Position numbers and translations under genes: made by a program
In this document: one piece after another, positions 1 through 7,954 of the stretch
Layout: every line of letters begins with the position of its first letter
How positions within the stretch are numbered: the stretch's first letter is position 1
NCBI RefSeq assembly: GCF_000373185.1
Contig: NZ_KB890646.1
Coordinates: forward strand, 1-42,625
Source of the DNA: Segatella paludivivens DSM 17968 = JCM 13650
Lineage (GTDB): Bacteria; Bacteroidota; Bacteroidia; Bacteroidales; Bacteroidaceae
DNA: 42,625 bases
Direction: 5' to 3'
The notes under the pieces: model-generated
Told to the model about the DNA's origin: nothing
The model's input: the letters and a program-made list of their open reading frames with translations, nothing else
Databases searched by the model: none

Positions 1-362
1 TCAGTTAAACTGTGAGTAAGTTTCCATGTCATTGCATCTCGCTTGGCATCCTCTCGGAACTTAAGGTGTACACCATGAATGTTAGAATGTTTGAAGTCGG
101 CAGGATTTACCACAGAGTCACTTGTAACTCCTACATGGAAACTGCCGAGGCCATCAATCGTGACCTCCTCACCATTAAGAAGGTGGTCACGAATTACATC
201 CATCAACTCAGTAAGGACCAAAGTAACATCGCCACACGTGGCTGAACAGTTCCTTTGTATCTCTTTAGCGATTTCATTCATGCCGATTTTTCCAGTCTTT
301 CTTGTTCTTGCGAAGTATTTTTCTTCTGTTCTGGATTTCTCCAATGTGCATTGTATTGCCAT
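1..362 (-). CDS. HU-like (HU_rel) DNA-binding protein, 3' end beyond the window
   Basis: Reading the minus strand from ATG at 362 gives an open frame of about 120 codons that is still open at base 1, so the C-terminus is missing. The protein begins MAIQCTLEKS and continues through a helix-turn-helix-like part and a segment reading GDVTLVLTELMDVIRDHLLNG, EEVTIDGLGSFHV. That segment is the arrangement of the Bacteroidetes HU/IHF-related 'histone-like, putative' family: two helices, then the beta strand and G-x-G-x-F turn of HU. Such proteins probably bind and bend DNA as dimers. In Bacteroidales genomes this family is often found beside VirE-type genes, as here, and sometimes beside an N-acetylmuramoyl-L-alanine amidase, which could lie just left of the window. 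The function of the locus is unknown. Sequence boxes upstream are shared with the neighbouring virE gene. Confidence 0.8.
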   Translation of the reverse strand, partial: MAIQCTLEKSRTEEKYFARTRKTGKIGMNEIAKEIQRNCSATCGDVTLVLTELMDVIRDHLLNGEEVTIDGLGSFHVGVTSDSVVNPADFKHSNIHGVHLKFREDAKRDAMTWKLTHSLT

Positions 363-395
363 AATAATATTTTTTTATTTTGTTTTTTAATGTCG

Positions 396-450
396 TTTCC
401 TACATGTTTTTACGAAACGCATTGTTATACAACACGTTAGCTAGTGTATA
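396..450. promoter_or_regulatory. Shared boxes upstream of the HU-like gene
   Basis: Two short elements lie 34 to 88 bp upstream of the HU-like start. Box A (396-410) is an exact 15-bp inverted copy of 2741-2755. Box B (430-450) matches the complement of 2765-2785 at 19 of 21 bases. Both partners lie upstream of the virE gene, and B is farther from the start than A in both cases. A further dyad, tagtgtata (442-450) with tatacacta (463-471), overlaps box B. Inference: operator sites of one regulator acting on both genes, or cis sites of a mobile locus. Confidence 0.5.
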
Positions 451-475
451 TGAATCCGTTGTTATACACTAAACA

Positions 476-542
476 GAGTGATTAGGGCTTAATCACTCGA
501 TTGTTCTACATGCTTTTCAGAGTGATTAGGGTCTAATCACTC
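476..542. repeat. Two near-identical 23-bp palindromes in direct repeat
   Basis: Positions 476-498 and 520-542 each consist of the arm gagtgatta, a five-base centre (gggct or gggtc) and the arm taatcactc. They differ only in the two last centre bases and are 44 bp apart start to start, about four helical turns. Neither is followed by a T-run, so simple terminators are unlikely. They lie between the virE stop and the HU-like promoter region, which fits paired operator or binding sites. Confidence 0.6.
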
Positions 543-588
543 AAAGGCGCAACGAAAAAGGTGATTTTATTCTCGCTGCGCTTCGTGA

Positions 589-2673
589 TTATGCAGTGAC
601 TATAACCTTGTATTTCATGCCTACAGCTAGTCTTTTTGATTCAAATCCACGGTTAGTCAACAATCGTCCAAGACTTATTAGTGCCTGGCGGTCGTAGGTT
701 ATCAACTTATAATACTTCCTAATGATATCAACCATCTCTGGCAATGTCAATTCTTGCGGTGTTTCGTAAGGCTTTGGTACACGGAACAGGCTGTCGATTA
801 TTGGTTCAATATCTGAAATTTCGATAAACTGTTTGTTGTCCAGCATGATCTTCATGGTTTCCTCGTCGTTGAAAAAATATCTTTCACCAGCAGCTATCTC
901 AGCAACAAGTTGAGCATAAAGCTGTTCATATTCTACCTCACTTGTGAAATCTATGTTACCATCTATCTCAATACACAGATAACGACGGCTACCAGTTAGG
1001 TCCTTTAGCGGTTTCACAGTATTTGTCGTTGCCACAAAACTAGCATAGCGTCGACGATTGGAGAAACTAGCCTGATACGGCATTCTCATTCTTACCGTAG
1101 GAGTAGAAATAAGGTACTTCAACAGTGGTTGTTTACCCAAACTGACAGAATCAAATTCGTCAATGTTGATCAATGCAGTATTGGTCAATCCCATAAACAT
1201 TGACGTATCGTTTTTAAAGCTGATACGGTCGTTGTAGAATTCCTGAAGTTCGGGAGGCAGGATGATAGCACAAAATGAACTTTTTCCACAACCCTGCTTA
1301 CCAATGAATAGCGGAACGATTGCATTAGCCTGTTTCTGCGTACGTCCCATCCAATGCGCTACCATTGAGAGCATCCATACATGGAAGTTGTGAACAAAGT
1401 CGGCATTGCCTGTCGGCACTCTTCTAGCAAACTCACTCACACGGTCTTTGCCATCCCATTTCGGCAAGTTATCAAGATAGTCGTTTATCGGATCATAAGT
1501 AGGGATAAGCGTTGAATCAAGATAACGATCCAAGTCTTTGTCCCATGATTCAAGTCCCATTTTCAATGCTTTCAGTGTCATGGTGTAACGATCCTCTTTT
1601 TCCATTGGTCGGAAAGAATAGTCATAACCGTTTTTATATCTGAATTCGTTTTTCCCAGAAATAACATTCTTGCGGAATTCATAGAATGTATTCATAAACG
1701 CTTCCTGCTTGAAAGCCATGAGCTGTACTTTGGAAAGATGTTTTTCTGGGTAAAACTTTTCCATTTCCTTATGGTAAACTTCCATGAAAATGTTTTCTAC
1801 AAGTAGTTCATCGCTACCAAATTCAGAGTTATATTTTATGAGTTTGATGCACATTCCCATCGGCAGCCCTGATTCGTGACAGTATTGGGCAAGAGTATTC
1901 AGAAAATCATGAACCTTATATTCATCTTCATCAAGACGTGTATTGTTAAGCGCATCCATAAAACAGTAATGAAATAGCATCTGATTGGTCTGCGACTTTG
2001 TTCTTCCCATAAAGATAGGCAGTTCGTCAGCCTTTTGGGGCATTACAAGCGGTTTGAGACTAGGTGTGTGTTCGTTATCCTTTATAGATAGAGGTATTGC
2101 GTCTTCGTGAATAATCGCATCAAAGTCAACAGACACACAGCAAGATGTTTCCAACGTTGGCGGAATGTTGTCAATCGACATCTGAAGTTGGGTGCTGTAG
2201 ATATAATGCAGTTTACGATAAGCTTCATTAATGAAAGTCTGTCTGTTTTCATCAGGCAGTTTTCCGTCGGGAAGCGTTGCCCGGCATACTATTTTCACGG
2301 AGCATCCTGTTATTCCGATGAACGTCATTAGCGTGTAAGGGATCAGTGCAGCTTGGTCACGGATTTTCTTAGCTTGATCATCGTTTTCAAGGCGGTTAAT
2401 TTCAAGAAGAATAAGTCCGTTGAAATTATTGATGACAGTTCTTCCTTCAGTCTTTTTCCATTCGGCAGCAAAACAGACGCGTCTTGCTTTTTTCACAGAA
2501 TCAAGTTCGTTGAATTTCGGTCCATTGTGAAGGAGTGTTAGAGGAAAATCTTCTCTTACTTTGTTTACTTCTTCGGCATATTTGCCAGAGATAATGTTTT
2601 CGTAGATGGTTGTAAGTTCTATTCTTGTAAAGAATATTTCGTCCTTTTCTTTTCGGGCAATTGATGTTTTCAT
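589..2673 (-). CDS. VirE/VapE-type primase-helicase-like ATPase (BT4734-like N-terminus)
   Basis: A 694-residue protein. The N-terminal third (about 1-220) resembles the BT4734-like/VirE_N domain, a primase-like module of Bacteroidetes. The C-terminal half is a VapE (virulence-associated E) P-loop ATPase: Walker A FIGKQGCGKSSF near residue 460, Walker B LINIDEF near 505, and the sensor-like FVATTN near 548, typical of SF3-like helicases. The last 70 residues look like the DUF3874 winged-helix end, with GRLLTNRGFESKR. Family members occur in phage-like and integrated elements and probably act on DNA replication, but the Bacteroidales chromosomal copies paired with HU-like genes have no proven role. 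A good promoter (2877-2908) lies about 200 bp upstream, giving a long leader that carries repeated CCTACAT motifs. The gene is full length with no frameshift. Confidence 0.85.
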   Translation of the reverse strand: MKTSIARKEKDEIFFTRIELTTIYENIISGKYAEEVNKVREDFPLTLLHNGPKFNELDSVKKARRVCFAAEWKKTEGRTVINNFNGLILLEINRLENDDQAKKIRDQAALIPYTLMTFIGITGCSVKIVCRATLPDGKLPDENRQTFINEAYRKLHYIYSTQLQMSIDNIPPTLETSCCVSVDFDAIIHEDAIPLSIKDNEHTPSLKPLVMPQKADELPIFMGRTKSQTNQMLFHYCFMDALNNTRLDEDEYKVHDFLNTLAQYCHESGLPMGMCIKLIKYNSEFGSDELLVENIFMEVYHKEMEKFYPEKHLSKVQLMAFKQEAFMNTFYEFRKNVISGKNEFRYKNGYDYSFRPMEKEDRYTMTLKALKMGLESWDKDLDRYLDSTLIPTYDPINDYLDNLPKWDGKDRVSEFARRVPTGNADFVHNFHVWMLSMVAHWMGRTQKQANAIVPLFIGKQGCGKSSFCAIILPPELQEFYNDRISFKNDTSMFMGLTNTALINIDEFDSVSLGKQPLLKYLISTPTVRMRMPYQASFSNRRRYASFVATTNTVKPLKDLTGSRRYLCIEIDGNIDFTSEVEYEQLYAQLVAEIAAGERYFFNDEETMKIMLDNKQFIEISDIEPIIDSLFRVPKPYETPQELTLPEMVDIIRKYYKLITYDRQALISLGRLLTNRGFESKRLAVGMKYKVIVTA

Positions 2674-2876
2674 TTCGCTAATTAATTATTTTTTTATTTT
2701 ATCATAGAAATCGGTTAAGGATCATGTAGGATCAATGTATAAAACATGTAGGAAAAGCACTTCTTATACATTAGCAAACGTGTTGATTAGTAGCGATTTA
2801 GACCTCAAATGTAGGTAATGTAGGTATTTCCTAAACATTTTTAGAATTTTCGTTTCCCATGACCGGTTAGTTCATG
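2674..2876 (-). promoter_or_regulatory. Long virE leader with four CCTACAT repeats
   Basis: On the minus strand the transcript leader contains CCTACAT four times, seen on the plus strand as atgtagg at 2818-2824, 2809-2815, 2746-2752 and 2725-2731. The first pair is spaced 9 bp apart and the second 21 bp. Box A (2741-2755) and box B (2765-2785), shared with the HU-like gene, also lie here. Repeated short sites downstream of a start point suggest repressor binding or RNA-level control. This is inference. Confidence 0.45.
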
Positions 2877-2908
2877 CAAAGGTAATAAAAAATACATAAT
2901 TTTGCAAA
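2877..2908 (-). promoter_or_regulatory. Bacteroidetes-type promoter for the virE gene
   Basis: On the minus strand TTTG (complement of 2905-2908), 20 bp, then TACCTTTG (complement of 2877-2884) matches the Bacteroidetes sigma-ABfr consensus TTTG...TAnnTTTG exactly. It faces the virE gene, whose start is about 200 bp downstream. Confidence 0.6.
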
Positions 2909-3306
2909 TGTTTGAACAAGAAATACGGAATAGGATGTAACACAAATAAAACAGACGGATATCATTTCTTTTATAGAAGTTTTGCTTCATCAAATTGCCT
3001 TGATCTTTACTTGTTGGCTTTTTTTCATAGCATGGTTTATGCCCTCACAGAAAGCAATTGCGTGATAAATAAAGAAAATAATAACAACCGTTGAAAAAGC
3101 AATCACAAGTAACGTGTTTTCAAAAGAGGATATTCCTTATTTTAAAGAGTTTTTGAAATTTTATTTTTATAGTATATTGTCATTGCAAATGAGAATAAGA
3201 TTTTCATAATGATCCAATCCATTGTTATATAAAGATCTCTGAACTGATTTATTGTTGCTCGCCAACTTGGGACTAAATCATACAGCAATACGTCTATAAG
3301 TCGCTA
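2909..3306. other. Intergenic region between virE and lgt
   Basis: A+T-rich sequence without a convincing gene. A 60-codon frame at 2912-3094 would need a TTG start and has unremarkable composition. No hairpin with a T-run was seen near the lgt stop. Nothing else recognised. Confidence 0.5.
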
Positions 3307-4161
3307 TCATGGGTTTTCAACATAATTTGTAGAGTATTTATAAGTTAGTGACTTATACACAAAAAATGCTCCTAACAGAACTAGTGGTATTGACAGCCAC
3401 TGTCCCATATCTAAAGCCATGGAATACTCAAAGTCAACTTGTACCTCTTTCACAAATTCTATAAAGAAACGGAAAGTAAAGATCGTTACTATGCAATAGC
3501 CAAAAAAGAAACCATGTCCAAGACTTTTGCCCAATCTTGTTTGACGATATAAAATCACGCCTATAACAAACACAATTAAATAAAACAAGGCTTCATATAA
3601 TTGTGCAGGATGCCTAGGCACAGAGTCAACCCTGTCAAAAATAAAAGCCCAAGGTACATTTGTTGGGCGTCCGATTATCTCGGAATTCATCAAATTACCC
3701 AATCTTATCATCATCGCTGTAAAAGGCGCAGCAATTGCTATACAATCTAACACATAAAGTGTTTTTACTTTATTGTGTTTGCAATAATACCATAAAGCTA
3801 TGATTAAGCCGATAACGCCTCCATGTGATGCTAATCCGGCATACCCTGTGTATATCCAATCACCATTTACAAGAAATCGAATGGGAATGAATATCTCTAT
3901 AATATGCTTAGGACTGCTAAAGAAATATTCATAATCATAAAAAAGGCAATGACCGAGTCGTGCTCCTGAGAATATTCCTATAATTGAATACAGAAATAGT
4001 TGGTCTACTTTTACATTTTCATTTTTGTTTGTTTTACATAGGTATTTAACAATATTATATGCTCCTATTAATCCTATAGCCCATAATAGTCCGTACCAAC
4101 GTATTGGATAACCAAAGAAAGAAAACAACTCTATTTGTGGATTCCAGTGAATATAGTCCAT
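3307..4161 (-). CDS. lgt: Prolipoprotein diacylglyceryl transferase
   Basis: Lgt moves a diacylglyceryl group from phosphatidylglycerol to the cysteine of prolipoproteins in the inner membrane, the first step of lipoprotein maturation. The 284-residue protein has about seven hydrophobic segments. It carries family landmarks: the N-terminal RWYGLLWAIG, GARLGHCLFYD, the ASHGGVIG segment, and the Lgt signature RLGNLMNSEIIGRPT followed by PRHPAQLYEA. Its length is usual for Bacteroidetes Lgt. It stands alone on the minus strand, 248 bp from the next gene. The start is the only good ATG before the first membrane segment. This is the only clear housekeeping gene between two accessory regions. Confidence 0.96.
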   Translation of the reverse strand: MDYIHWNPQIELFSFFGYPIRWYGLLWAIGLIGAYNIVKYLCKTNKNENVKVDQLFLYSIIGIFSGARLGHCLFYDYEYFFSSPKHIIEIFIPIRFLVNGDWIYTGYAGLASHGGVIGLIIALWYYCKHNKVKTLYVLDCIAIAAPFTAMMIRLGNLMNSEIIGRPTNVPWAFIFDRVDSVPRHPAQLYEALFYLIVFVIGVILYRQTRLGKSLGHGFFFGYCIVTIFTFRFFIEFVKEVQVDFEYSMALDMGQWLSIPLVLLGAFFVYKSLTYKYSTNYVENP

Positions 4162-4352
4162 GGCAAAATCGATTAAAATTTATGACGTAAATTTACTAAT
4201 TCTAATCAACAAAACAAAGTTTCTATTTTGGCATTAACTATAATAAACATAATTCTCAAAACATTTGCACTATACACTTGATATACTCACTAAATACCAA
4301 ACACGAGAAGATTATTACTGCACAAGCTATCCATTTACAATCAGTGTTAAAT

Positions 4353-4377
4353 CATGAGCAACTATAAGTTGCTCATG
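4353..4377 (-). terminator. Hairpin after the STN-repeat gene
   Basis: An 11-bp perfect stem (catgagcaact with agttgctcatg) and a 3-base loop lie 33 bp beyond the stop of the minus-strand STN-repeat gene. No strong T-run follows, so this is a probable but not certain terminator of the sigma-FecR-STN operon. Confidence 0.5.
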
Positions 4378-4409
4378 TACTGATGAAAAATCTAAGCGGT
4401 GAGTGATGT

Positions 4410-6251
4410 TTAAAACTTCACACCAAAGAACCACCCAAACCACATTGCTTTATTGTTGTTCTGAAAAGCTTGCGAGATCATACTGCTGCTGTTTCCTGTG
4501 AATGATATTTTACCCGCAGAACCACTTTTTTCATTTTCTTTGTCGGGATCATAATAATTAAATGACAAACCACCGACCAATGTCAAATGTTTCTCTAGAC
4601 GATAATTGAGACCCAATCGAACATTCACCATACTTCCCTGATATGTATCGGAAGAATTTGTAGCAAGCAACGAACTATAAATGGCATCAATGTTTACAGA
4701 TAATCTTTTATAAATTGGTTGGATAAATCCAACACCGTATCCAACACCTACTTTGTCTTTGCCTATTCCTGCGTCAAGAATAGAATAGAGCTTTTTGCCA
4801 CCTGTTTTATACATAAAATTGCAGTAGTAGGTTTCATCCTTTGTGAATTCCAAAGCTCGATATCCATTCTTGACAAAGTTGAACAAGCCGACTTGGACTC
4901 CGCTTTCAATCGTATCTGCAATATTAACAAGTCCAAACTGTAAACCATTCAACTTTCTTGCCCTGTTTAAAATCGAACTAACTTGCACACCAGAAACATC
5001 ATGAGTTGTGTGGCTCATGATTCCAGAGAGTTGTACACCATTGACGTCAGAAGCGAGTCCGTAAATTCCTGAAATCTGACAGCCTGTTATTTGGTTAACT
5101 TGAATATTAGCAATACCTGCTAATTGCAAACCTGTTATTTTACTCAAATTCGTATTCAAGACACCACCGAGCTGCACACCGTCAATAGTCCCTTTGTTAT
5201 TATTGAAAATACCAGCAAGCTGTAATCCTTCTACATCATGATTGCTAATATTTCCAATTCCTGAAATTTGTGCACCAGTGATTTTACTGAAGGTATAATT
5301 GAAAATACCAGCAAGTTGCAAACCATTAATCTGTCCATTAACGACATTGACTAAGCCTGCTACTTGCCCACCCTTGACATTACTCTCGGTAATGTTGGCA
5401 AGACCTCCGATTTCAAAGCCTGATAATCCTTTTGAGTAACCTGCTAAAATATTTAAAGAGAAATGATTGACGTTTAAGCCCTTGGTTAATTGCTGCGAAC
5501 CCATACCAGGCAAAAAGGATACCTGAACAGGAATAGAGCGAATCGTATTTACTAGCCTATTAAGATATAATGCCGATTGCGGAACTAAATTCCGAACTAA
5601 TGATAATTTTTCAAACTGCTTTTGAGAGGATGACACCTTTAATTCCTTAATTTCAGAAGGTGAAAGGGTTGTGCTAGGAACTTTTCGATTAAGATTAATT
5701 ATTTTCTCCGTATTTAATGTTTCTGCAACCAAAAGGGTATCTATATAATCGGGGCAGCTTATATGGATGTATTGTGTTGGTTCTTTCAGTCTAAGATGAA
5801 ATGCTCCATCATTATTTGTGATGGCAGCTTTGTTTTCTTTAACCGCATATACAACGGCTGAATCCAAAGGAAGCCCATCTGAGTTTCTCACAACTCCTAG
5901 AATAATAAAATCTTCTGATTCTGTGTTTATTCCTTTCAAACGTAAAATAACATGGTTCCCGATGGTCGTGTAAGCAAAACGGTTGGACAAGATTCTATCC
6001 AAAGCCTTTTTGAGAGCTATGTTTCTTTCGTTCATCGTAACTCTGTCATACGCAGGAATTTGTCTTGGATTATATGCAAAGAAGAAATCATAACCTTGCT
6101 CTATAACATGCAAAGTCTGCGGGACAAACAAGTTTTGCACGTTGATAGATATTTTGCGGTGCAAATCAACTTGTGAAGATGAGTTTTGTGCTACAAGAGC
6201 CAACATTAATATCAGCAGGAAGTATCTTATTTTATTCGTCATCATTTCCAT
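4410..6251 (-). CDS. STN and carboxypeptidase-regulatory-like protein with surface repeats
   Basis: A 613-residue secreted protein. Residues 1-26 form a signal peptide. About 33-106 is an STN domain (secretin/TonB short N-terminal domain), with the typical ...IPAYDRVTMNERNIALKKAL and a final HVILRL strand. About 117-190 is a carboxypeptidase regulatory-like beta sandwich. Instead of a TonB plug and barrel, residues about 265-455 contain twelve repeats of some 16 residues with the core G-x-Q-h-x-G-h-x-N (h = hydrophobic), as in LA_2272-type surface repeat proteins. A beta-rich C-terminal part of about 150 residues ends in aromatic FGVKF, suggesting outer-membrane insertion. It overlaps the fecR gene by 20 bp, so it is co-transcribed with the sigma and FecR genes. 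By analogy with STN-bearing receptors, the STN domain probably touches FecR in the periplasm (inference). The ligand is unknown. Confidence 0.8.
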   Translation of the reverse strand: MEMMTNKIRYFLLILMLALVAQNSSSQVDLHRKISINVQNLFVPQTLHVIEQGYDFFFAYNPRQIPAYDRVTMNERNIALKKALDRILSNRFAYTTIGNHVILRLKGINTESEDFIILGVVRNSDGLPLDSAVVYAVKENKAAITNNDGAFHLRLKEPTQYIHISCPDYIDTLLVAETLNTEKIINLNRKVPSTTLSPSEIKELKVSSSQKQFEKLSLVRNLVPQSALYLNRLVNTIRSIPVQVSFLPGMGSQQLTKGLNVNHFSLNILAGYSKGLSGFEIGGLANITESNVKGGQVAGLVNVVNGQINGLQLAGIFNYTFSKITGAQISGIGNISNHDVEGLQLAGIFNNNKGTIDGVQLGGVLNTNLSKITGLQLAGIANIQVNQITGCQISGIYGLASDVNGVQLSGIMSHTTHDVSGVQVSSILNRARKLNGLQFGLVNIADTIESGVQVGLFNFVKNGYRALEFTKDETYYCNFMYKTGGKKLYSILDAGIGKDKVGVGYGVGFIQPIYKRLSVNIDAIYSSLLATNSSDTYQGSMVNVRLGLNYRLEKHLTLVGGLSFNYYDPDKENEKSGSAGKISFTGNSSSMISQAFQNNNKAMWFGWFFGVKF

Positions 6252-7236
6252 TGGTTATATAATACACATTTCCTTTTTTGGTGTAATCAAGATTCAAAGT
6301 TTGCGTGATAACAGTCAAGATTTCATTCAAAGAATTGTCCTTGAATGAAGAAGAAAAACATAGCTTCTTATCCACCGCATCATCTATTTTTATTTTTGCA
6401 GAATAACTTCTTTCCAACTTAGCCATGATCGTTGGCAGATCTCGATTTTTAAAAGTAATAATCTTGTGGACCTTGAATATCTTATTCGTGACATGAGAAA
6501 CCAAAACATTTTTTGTTAGCTTCATAATTGTATCGCTGCTAGCCTTGATCACAGCTTTTTCGCCATTGGTAATGATTAACGACAAAGTATCTTTGTGAGC
6601 ACGCGCAAGAAAAACTTTAACTTTTCCAGACAAGACATAGACCATCACGTCGTTATTTTTCTTCTCGTTTACAGAGAATTTTGTACCTAACACTTCCACT
6701 CCACCACGATTAGCTTCAACTATAAAGCGATGTTTTATATCTCGCTTTACATTGAAGAAAGCTTTTCCAGAAAGTTTTGTTAAGCGAATTTGTTTTTGAG
6801 TATCAAAGGTATATTCAATCTTTGAATGCTTTGAAAGCAATGCTGAAGAACCATCTGGCAATGTAGACATTAATGCACTGTTGGCACTTGCTACAGCAAA
6901 TTCTGGTGAAGAAGTAGCTGTATGCTTATTGAAAAATGGGATTGAAACAACAATAAATACAACTATAGCAGCGGCAGCAGCAGTAAGATAATATAGATTG
7001 AAACGACGTTTCTTCTGCGAAATGCGACGACTGACTTTTGACCACGCTTTTTGAACGTTAAAAGGTTTATGAACAGATGACTCAAACCACAGTTTCTCAT
7101 ATCGGATAAATTCCTCCAAATTTTCATCAGAAGATTCCATCCAATCAATCAGTTCTTTTATTTCTGTCGCATTGGCTTCACCCGAAAGGTATTTCGCGAT
7201 AGAAATCTCGTCAATATGTGGATATTGGTCTTTCAT
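6232..7236 (-). CDS. FecR-family anti-sigma factor
   Basis: A 334-residue single-pass membrane protein. Residues 1-80 are cytoplasmic and contain the anti-sigma motif IAKYLSGEANATEIKELIDWM. A membrane segment spans about 81-102. The periplasmic part has a FecR domain (about 125-220, with TLPDGSSALLSKHSKIEY and GTKFSVNE) and a C-terminal DUF4974 domain (about 255-330). FecR proteins hold or activate an ECF sigma factor and relay a signal from an outer-membrane protein's STN domain. The gene lies 99 bp after the sigma gene and overlaps the STN-repeat gene by 20 bp, giving the order sigma, FecR, STN protein. No truncation is visible. Confidence 0.93.
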   Translation of the reverse strand: MKDQYPHIDEISIAKYLSGEANATEIKELIDWMESSDENLEEFIRYEKLWFESSVHKPFNVQKAWSKVSRRISQKKRRFNLYYLTAAAAAIVVFIVVSIPFFNKHTATSSPEFAVASANSALMSTLPDGSSALLSKHSKIEYTFDTQKQIRLTKLSGKAFFNVKRDIKHRFIVEANRGGVEVLGTKFSVNEKKNNDVMVYVLSGKVKVFLARAHKDTLSLIITNGEKAVIKASSDTIMKLTKNVLVSHVTNKIFKVHKIITFKNRDLPTIMAKLERSYSAKIKIDDAVDKKLCFSSSFKDNSLNEILTVITQTLNLDYTKKGNVYYITNGNDDE

Positions 7237-7335
7237 TTTTAATTGTTATCTATTCAAAAATTCTATTTTATCAGTTATGTTACATTTAAAATATCACATT
7301 ATTGTTTCTAAGCTTTTCATTTTATGCTTTTATCT

Positions 7336-7893
7336 TTATTTTATTCCTATACAAATTGCAATGATTATCGCAGGCAAATACTCTGACAATTCCGTTCGGA
7401 GTGTAGACAGAGCCTTTCCCATCTGATTTTCAACCGTCTTAACAGATATATTTAATTCTGCAGCAATTTCTTTATATTTCATGCCATCTTCACGACTCAT
7501 CAAAAAGATTTTTTTACGCTCTGTTGGCAATTCATTTACTGCTTGTAAAATCATCTCTTGCAATTCACTTGTCTCTGCGGGATTGGCAGCACACTGTTCG
7601 GCATCAGATATGCTTGCCTTATTAAAGATATTAAATTCTTTTTTAATATCGAAATGCTTTAAATGATTCAGCGCCATATTCCGTGCCGCACGATACATAT
7701 AAGCTTTTATCGAGAGATCATCGGGAAGTTCATTTCGCTTTTCCCAAAATTTGACGAAAAGTTCTTGGATAACATCTTCACTTGCGTCGTAATCCTTGAG
7801 TATGCCGAACACAAAGTTGCAAAGGGGTTCGTAATGCTGCATAAACAGTATCTCGAATCCCTCCTTCGTATGCCAAGTATTTGGAAATGTCAC
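7336..7893 (-). CDS. ECF (sigma-70 family) RNA polymerase sigma factor
   Basis: A 185-residue ECF sigma factor. Region 2 is recognisable in HYEPLCNFVFGILKDYD, ASEDVIQELFVKFWEKR, with the usual DxxQE-type motif. Region 4 is ELPTERKKIFLMSREDG followed by the helix-turn-helix YKEIAAELNISVKTVENQMGKAL. It belongs to the Bacteroidetes FecI-like group paired with FecR. The frame starts with GTG at 7893 and a -7 box lies 25 bp upstream. The next ATG, codon 18, would cut into region 2, so GTG or another rare start is more likely. It ends in a short hydrophobic tail (AIIIAICIGIK), which is odd for a soluble sigma factor. Likely role: transcription of its own operon and perhaps of the repeat-protein gene just upstream. 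Confidence 0.93.
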   Translation of the reverse strand: MTFPNTWHTKEGFEILFMQHYEPLCNFVFGILKDYDASEDVIQELFVKFWEKRNELPDDLSIKAYMYRAARNMALNHLKHFDIKKEFNIFNKASISDAEQCAANPAETSELQEMILQAVNELPTERKKIFLMSREDGMKYKEIAAELNISVKTVENQMGKALSTLRTELSEYLPAIIIAICIGIK

Positions 7894-7918
7894 GATTAAG
7901 TCTTTATTATATTTTCAA

Positions 7919-7926
7919 CAAAGATA
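7919..7926 (-). promoter_or_regulatory. -7 box before the sigma gene
   Basis: The minus strand reads TATCTTTG, a perfect TAnnTTTG box, 25 bp before the GTG start of the sigma gene. No good TTTG was seen 20 bp upstream, so another factor, perhaps the ECF sigma itself, may assist. It lies in the 61-bp gap after the upstream repeat-protein gene. Confidence 0.5.
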
Positions 7927-7954
7927 TATACTTTTTTTTATACTAACTTGCTTT

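Noticed and set aside
2912..3094. Plus-strand 60-codon frame between virE and lgt
   Set aside because: Needs a TTG start, no domain, and composition like surrounding spacer. A near-consensus TAATTTTG at 2897-2904 precedes it but lacks a -33 partner.
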